From Flavobacteriales bacterium UBA7878 (GTDB taxonomy: Bacteria; Bacteroidota; Bacteroidia; Flavobacteriales; Schleiferiaceae): a stretch of 64,000 nt of DNA. The stretch is from assembly GCA_002501205.1 (NCBI GenBank), contig DLRW01000041.1, positions 15,258-79,257 of the forward strand, in the 5' to 3' direction. The stretch's first letter is position 1. Each line of letters begins with the position of its first letter. Positions 59,999 through 64,000 of this stretch are shown here, piece by piece. The position numbers were made by a program, and so were the translations under genes. The notes under the pieces are model-generated. The model was not told the DNA's origin and did no database searches. It saw nothing but the letters and a program-made list of their open reading frames with translations.

Positions 59999-61366
59999 TT
60001 AGCCAAAAAGATGCTGAAAAACATCTTCCACCTTATTGAATTCCAAGACCTTAATAGAAACTCCCTTCGAACTCCACTTACTGTGACCACTGCAAACTAT
60101 CTCTTCGAAGCCTAATTTTTCGGCTTCAGAAATGCGTTGTTCGAGGCGTGGAACCGGACGTAATTCTCCAGAAAGTCCTACTTCGGCGGCAAAGCAAGTT
60201 CGTGGCGAAAGAGCAATATCCTCATTAGAGCTTAAGATCGCTGCCACCACCGCAAGGTCAATGGCTGGATCATCTACCTTAATTCCTCCAGTAATGTTCA
60301 GGAATACATCTTTGGTGGCCAATCGAAAGCCACAGCGCTTCTCTAAAACCGCCAAAAGCATATTGAGTCGGCGAGTATCAAAACCAGTCGTGCTTCGCTG
60401 TGGAGTACCATAGACCGCAGTGCTGCACAGGGCCTGAATTTCGATAAGCATGGGACGGATCCCCTCTAAAGTAGCTGCCACAGCATTACCACTCAAATCG
60501 GCATCACGCTCCGAAAGCAATAGCTGAGACGGATTGGCAACTGCGCGCATCCCCTCACCATGCATCTCATAAATCCCAATTTCATGGGTAGAGCCAAAAC
60601 GGTTTTTATGGGCACGAAGCAAGCGATAAATATGATGTCGATCTCCTTCAAACTGAAGCACGGTATCTACCATATGCTCCAATAATTTAGGACCGGCGAT
60701 TTGCCCTTCTTTGGTGATATGCCCAATTAAAAATACCGGAGTACCTGTTTCCTTAGCAAACTGAATTAATTCGGAGGAGCACTGGCGAATCTGCGATACC
60801 GAACCCGGTGCCGATTCAATCAAATGCGAATGCAAGGTTTGGATGGAATCCACGATTAAGATATCGGGATCCTGACTTTTAATCTGCTGAAATATTTCTT
60901 GGGTAGAGGTTGCCGTAAGCAAATAGCATTCTTCGTTGCGAATCCCGATTCTGCGAGCCCGCATTTGCACTTGCTGCTCACTTTCCTCCCCGCTCACGTA
61001 CAACACCTTACTGGAAATCCCCAAGGCCATTTGCAAGAGGAGGGTACTCTTGCCAATTCCAGGCTCCCCTCCCACCAGGGTAACAGAACCTTCTACAATA
61101 CCACCGCCTAAAACCCGGTCTAACTCGGGGTCGGCACTGCTAAATCGTTCTGATCGATCGGGAATGAAATCTTTTACGGCTCTAACCTTGGATTTGCCTG
61201 CAGCAGGTGATTTGCTTTCAGTCTGCCAGGCTTTTTCTTTAGAGGAAGATTCAATGACTTCCTCCACAATGGTATTCCACTCCCCACAACGGGAGCATTG
61301 GCCCATCCATTTAGAGAAATGGGAGCCACAATTCTGACAAGTATACTCAGTTTTTACCTTGGCCAT
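59999..61366 (-). CDS. radA: DNA repair protein RadA
   Basis: A 455-residue RadA. The C4 zinc finger has Cys10, 13, 24 and 27 (CQNCG, CSRCG); Walker A is GEPGIGKST at 100-108; the RadA-specific KNRFGST is present; the C-terminal Lon-like domain is complete (GGIKVDDPAIDLAVVAA in parts). RadA is a branch-migrating helicase-like protein in homologous recombination. Its ATG shares one base with the stop of the upstream 123-residue gene (TAATG), so translation is coupled with the pan-cluster genes. Confidence 0.96.
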   Translation of the reverse strand: MAKVKTEYTCQNCGSHFSKWMGQCSRCGEWNTIVEEVIESSSKEKAWQTESKSPAAGKSKVRAVKDFIPDRSERFSSADPELDRVLGGGIVEGSVTLVGGEPGIGKSTLLLQMALGISSKVLYVSGEESEQQVQMRARRIGIRNEECYLLTATSTQEIFQQIKSQDPDILIVDSIQTLHSHLIESAPGSVSQIRQCSSELIQFAKETGTPVFLIGHITKEGQIAGPKLLEHMVDTVLQFEGDRHHIYRLLRAHKNRFGSTHEIGIYEMHGEGMRAVANPSQLLLSERDADLSGNAVAATLEGIRPMLIEIQALCSTAVYGTPQRSTTGFDTRRLNMLLAVLEKRCGFRLATKDVFLNITGGIKVDDPAIDLAVVAAILSSNEDIALSPRTCFAAEVGLSGELRPVPRLEQRISEAEKLGFEEIVCSGHSKWSSKGVSIKVLEFNKVEDVFQHLFG

Positions 61367-61737
61367 TAAAGGTCTAAGATACGAGCTTTGAGCTCTGCGT
61401 CCAGCGCCGGACCATTAGTTCCTTCAAAGGCAAATTTAGCGCCGCTAAAAGCAGCCATGCAATCTTCAATAGACTCATATAAAACAATACCATCCACTAC
61501 CTGAAGATTGGCGATGCGAAAAATAGTATCATCAGAACTGGCTTTGGGCAAGGCCACCACCAGCTTATCTACCAAGCTTAAATAATCAAGAAGCTTATGC
61601 AAATTGGAGGAAGTAAATTCCCAATTAGCATAAAAAAGCACCAGGGTTTCTTCGCCATAAACTCGCCAGGCATTGGCCTGATGATTCATTTCGGTAACCG
61701 ACTTTTTCTTATTGCGTAGGGCTTCTCTTAAATTCAT
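61366..61737 (-). CDS. Small protein resembling a degenerate RfaE2-type nucleotidyltransferase
   Basis: A 123-residue protein I do not firmly recognise. The arrangement ETLVLFYANWEFTSSNLHKL, then VDKLVVALPKASSDD and VVDGIVLYESIEDCM follows the HIGH-superfamily adenylyltransferase RfaE2 (strand, HxGHxxxL helix, DxLVVAVNSD, DxVVxFDE), but the catalytic HxGH is replaced by TSSNLH. So it looks like a catalytically dead nucleotidyltransferase fold; this is inference from pattern spacing only. It overlaps the flippase-like gene upstream by 4 bp and radA downstream by 1 bp. Confidence 0.65.
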   Translation of the reverse strand: MNLREALRNKKKSVTEMNHQANAWRVYGEETLVLFYANWEFTSSNLHKLLDYLSLVDKLVVALPKASSDDTIFRIANLQVVDGIVLYESIEDCMAAFSGAKFAFEGTNGPALDAELKARILDL

Positions 61738-62735
61738 GCTTTGGATCTTTTTAATATTCTGCGGGCACGATACACCATGGGTAAGGCACTAAATCCAGCG
61801 ATAAGAGTCATCACCAATTGGCCGCTGTGCACCAAGGTAGCAAAGGTAAGTCCATCTGCCTGATCTACTCCTAAAACACTCAGGGCGAGTTGCACCAGAT
61901 AATGATAAGAACCAATTCCTCCCGGAGTAGGCACTACCATCCCCATTCCACCGGCTACCATCACAAAGAGACCATTACTAAGGTTGATATCTTCAGTTGC
62001 TGGAAGGGCAAACATCACCACATAGATCATTAAGAAATACATGGACCATATAAAGAGGGTATGTCCATAAAAGGCCCATTTGTTTTTCACCTTGGATAGT
62101 GACTTAAAGCCTTCTTTAAATCCTTGCCATAACTCACGCACCTTGGCAAAGAAGGGATGTCTCTGAATACGTTTTCTAAAAACCAGAAAGAGTACAACGA
62201 ACAATAGGAATCCTGCTCCTAAGATCATTTTCAAATCAGGGCCCTGGCCATCTGAACCATCAGCACTAGCGAAAGCCTGATCGAAGAAACTTTGCAAGTT
62301 TCCCAACTGGGTAATGAAAGCTAGTGATATAAGGCAAAGAAGTAAAAATCCATCGATCACTCGCTCCAGAACAACCGTTCCAAAAAGGCGCTCCAGAGGG
62401 ATATCATCTGTTTCTTTTAATGAGGTACAGCGCATTACTTCACCGGCACGTGGTACCAAGGCATTAGCAAAATAACCAATGGAAATGGCATTGATTGCAT
62501 TCCAGGGTTTGGCCTTTTTACCGAGAGGTTCGAGCAGGAGGTTCCATCGTAAACCCCGACTAATAAAGGCGGCATAGCCCATTAGCATCGAAAGGAAAAC
62601 ATAGCGATAGTCAGCCTTGCGGAAGTCTTCCAACATTTTAGACCAATCGGCCTTATTAAAGGCGAGGTAAAGGAAAAACGCAGCGATAGCGGTAAAGAGC
62701 AGATATTTTAGAATGTCCTTAAACTTGGCTTTCAA
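61734..62735 (-). CDS. Flippase-like membrane protein (lysylphosphatidylglycerol synthase TM family)
   Basis: A 333-residue protein with about eight helices. It includes SMLMGYAAFISRGLRWNLLLEPLG near the N-terminus, NAISIGYFANALVPRAGEVMR, TVVLERVIDGFLLL and GMGMVVPTPGGIGSYHYLV (all in parts), the signature of the UPF0104/LPG_synthase_TM family. These proteins translocate or bind lipids; the exact substrate is unknown. It begins 4 bp after panD and overlaps the next gene as ATGA. Confidence 0.88.
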   Translation of the reverse strand: MKAKFKDILKYLLFTAIAAFFLYLAFNKADWSKMLEDFRKADYRYVFLSMLMGYAAFISRGLRWNLLLEPLGKKAKPWNAINAISIGYFANALVPRAGEVMRCTSLKETDDIPLERLFGTVVLERVIDGFLLLCLISLAFITQLGNLQSFFDQAFASADGSDGQGPDLKMILGAGFLLFVVLFLVFRKRIQRHPFFAKVRELWQGFKEGFKSLSKVKNKWAFYGHTLFIWSMYFLMIYVVMFALPATEDINLSNGLFVMVAGGMGMVVPTPGGIGSYHYLVQLALSVLGVDQADGLTFATLVHSGQLVMTLIAGFSALPMVYRARRILKRSKA

Positions 62736-62739
62736 AAGA

Positions 62740-63090
62740 TCAGTTTAACAGGTTGGTTTCTTCATTGGGAAAGATAATGCTTGGCTGAAAGCTTTTTGCC
62801 TCTTCAAAGTCCATATGAGCGTAAGCAATAATAATCACAATGTCTCCCCTTTGCACTTTACGGGCAGCCGGGCCATTCATGGTAATTTCGCCTTGTCCGC
62901 GCGTACCTTTAATCACATAGGTATCCAGGCGCTCACCATTGTTTACATTCACAATGCTCACCTTTTCTCCTGCAATCAATCCGGCAGCATCCATCAAATC
63001 TTCATCGATAGTAATGCTTCCTATATAGTTTAGATCCGCTCCGGTAACTTTTACCCGATGAATCTTAGATTTTAAAACCTCGATTAACAT
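62740..63090 (-). CDS. panD: Aspartate 1-decarboxylase
   Basis: A 116-residue proenzyme starting at ATG 63090 (MLIEVLKSKIHRVKVT). Gly24-Ser25 in NYIGSITID is the self-cleavage site that generates the pyruvoyl group. NNGERLDTYVIKG and NGPAARKVQRGDIVIIIAY complete the family pattern. It makes beta-alanine for pantothenate, joined to pantoate by PanC, encoded just upstream. A start six codons upstream is possible but would displace the cleavage site from position 25. Confidence 0.96.
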   Translation of the reverse strand: MLIEVLKSKIHRVKVTGADLNYIGSITIDEDLMDAAGLIAGEKVSIVNVNNGERLDTYVIKGTRGQGEITMNGPAARKVQRGDIVIIIAYAHMDFEEAKSFQPSIIFPNEETNLLN

Positions 63091-63146
63091 GCCGCAAAAG
63101 TAATTCAAAGGCCCTGATTATGGAAGTGGCTGATAGCCTTGGCCAA

Positions 63147-63989
63147 TCAATATAAAGTTGTGTTATCTATCAGGCGTATGCCCTCACAATAAGCCGCCAT
63201 AAATATGCGTACTTCCGGATGTTCAGACCAGGCCTCAACCACCTTCATACTGTGGGTATCGGCCAGTTCTACATATTCGAGTTCCAAATTGCTCTTTGCA
63301 AAATGTGCTCGGATGGCATCTTTTAAGTCGGCCGGACTGTAAGCTTGATAATTATCTGCCGCCCATTTCATTTCACGGTAAATAATGCCAGACTCTTCCA
63401 TTCCCTGCGGACTTAAGCGGAAATTACGACTACTCATCGCTAAGCCACTGGGGAAACGAGCGGTATCGCATCCTATTACCTCGATGGGCATATTAAAGAT
63501 TCGAGCGACATGCTTTACCACCAAAACCTGCTGATAGTCTTTGTTCCCGAAATAGGCCCGATCGGGCTTAATCATTTCAAAGAGACGCTTCACTACCGTA
63601 GCTACCCCTGCAAAATGCCCTGGGCGAAATTCTCCTTCCATCCCTTGATCCAGACCAGCTAAATCGATAGACTCAGCTTCTACTTCATTGCCATACATCT
63701 CCTCTACCGAAGGCATAAAAACTGCAGTTGCTCCTTCTGCTTCCAAAAGGGCTAAATCTTCATCGGTTCGACGAGGATACTTTTCTAAATCTTCGGGATT
63801 ATTAAATTGAGTGGGATTGACAAAAATACTTACGATGCTGGCAGCGTTTTCCTGATTCGCGCGTCGTAATAAAGTAAGATGGCCCTCGTGCAAAGCACCC
63901 ATAGTTGCCACAAATCCAAGTGAGTGGCCTTTCGATTTGTTTTGCTGTTGAAAAACCGACAGCTCGGATACACTGTGAAACACTTGCAT
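63147..63989 (-). CDS. panC: Pantoate-beta-alanine ligase
   Basis: A 280-residue ligase. TMGALHEGHLTLLRRA contains the HxGH nucleotide-binding motif (His34, His37). SIFVNPTQFNN, FRPGHFAGVATVV, YFGNKDYQQ and the KMSKS-like LAMSSRNFRLS follow. It condenses pantoate with beta-alanine to give pantothenate. The ATG at 63989 is chosen over an in-frame TTG two codons upstream. It lies 56 bp before panD on the same strand and heads the panC-panD-flippase-radA run. Confidence 0.96.
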   Translation of the reverse strand: MQVFHSVSELSVFQQQNKSKGHSLGFVATMGALHEGHLTLLRRANQENAASIVSIFVNPTQFNNPEDLEKYPRRTDEDLALLEAEGATAVFMPSVEEMYGNEVEAESIDLAGLDQGMEGEFRPGHFAGVATVVKRLFEMIKPDRAYFGNKDYQQVLVVKHVARIFNMPIEVIGCDTARFPSGLAMSSRNFRLSPQGMEESGIIYREMKWAADNYQAYSPADLKDAIRAHFAKSNLELEYVELADTHSMKVVEAWSEHPEVRIFMAAYCEGIRLIDNTTLY

Positions 63990-64000
63990 TTTCAAGGCAT

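Noticed and set aside
60936..61337. 133-codon plus-strand frame inside radA
   Set aside because: Antisense to a well-conserved gene, Ser/Pro-rich and without family resemblance.

Overview
The window looks like chromosomal DNA of a marine-type member of the Bacteroidota, probably order Flavobacteriales (family not resolved). The evidence is four proteins with type IX secretion (T9SS) C-terminal sorting domains, promoters of the Bacteroidota form TTTG-N19-21-TAnnTTTG, no obvious Shine-Dalgarno sequences, the SDR-type L-threonine dehydrogenase, a DUF2723 membrane protein, and the clusters rplM-rpsI-rpsB-tsf and panC-panD-flippase-radA. Most of the sequence is ordinary core genome. The window carries no phage, CRISPR array or rRNA, and one tRNA (Gln).

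Layout. 1-1924: ribosomal operon rplM-rpsI-rpsB-tsf (minus strand). 2124-4265: secreted M43-type metalloprotease. 4344-8479: polA, divergent from a membrane metallophosphoesterase. 8578-9087: small lipoprotein. 9091-14646: minus-strand haem-uptake operon made of a DUF6607-like protein, a T9SS-sorted HmuY-like protein, a TonB-dependent receptor and a HmuY-like lipoprotein, behind a near-consensus promoter. 14836-20292: threonine dehydrogenase, an atypical NRAMP-family transporter, a PQQ/sorbosone-dehydrogenase-like lipoprotein and a hybrid histidine kinase. 20419-21709: small rhodanese cluster and an NTF2-like protein. 21770-28219: a 2149-residue modular surface protein. 28400-30840: TrkH/TrkA potassium uptake. 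30992-37168: BNR-repeat T9SS protein, small lipoprotein, GH3 and GH29 glycosidases (this pair is AT-richer than its surroundings). 37477-37548: tRNA-Gln. 37716-44380: DUF2723 protein, polysaccharide deacetylase, thioredoxin, two rhodaneses, M61 peptidase. 44632-47831: secreted/envelope cluster with a signal-peptide-bearing YidD-like protein. 47809-54874: exported helical protein, MacB/LolD-type ABC transporter, and a divergent NtrC-type regulator/kinase pair. 54873-55685: a REP-associated tyrosine transposase (RAYT) with palindromic repeats. 55678-61366: korBA, nfu, mrp, radA. 61366-63989: degenerate nucleotidyltransferase-like protein, flippase-like protein, panD, panC.

The signal least explained by standard annotation is a family of small palindromes (conserved core GAATT, 3-base loop TGC or TGT, AATTC). 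It has nine complete copies in four places. The outer stem pairs change in a compensatory way between copies. Several copies overlap gene stop codons, and the RAYT gene sits between copies that repeat in the same order on both sides. This is a REP/RAYT system of Bacteroidota type. The second item is a regulatory intergenic region at 51750-52164. It has a minus-strand sigma-54-like promoter facing the ABC operon, 9-bp direct repeats placed where an NtrC-type activator would bind and also overlapping the regulator's own promoter, and a 14-bp perfect inverted repeat enclosing 121 nt in the ABC leader. All functional statements come from reading sequence and recalled family knowledge; no database search was run.
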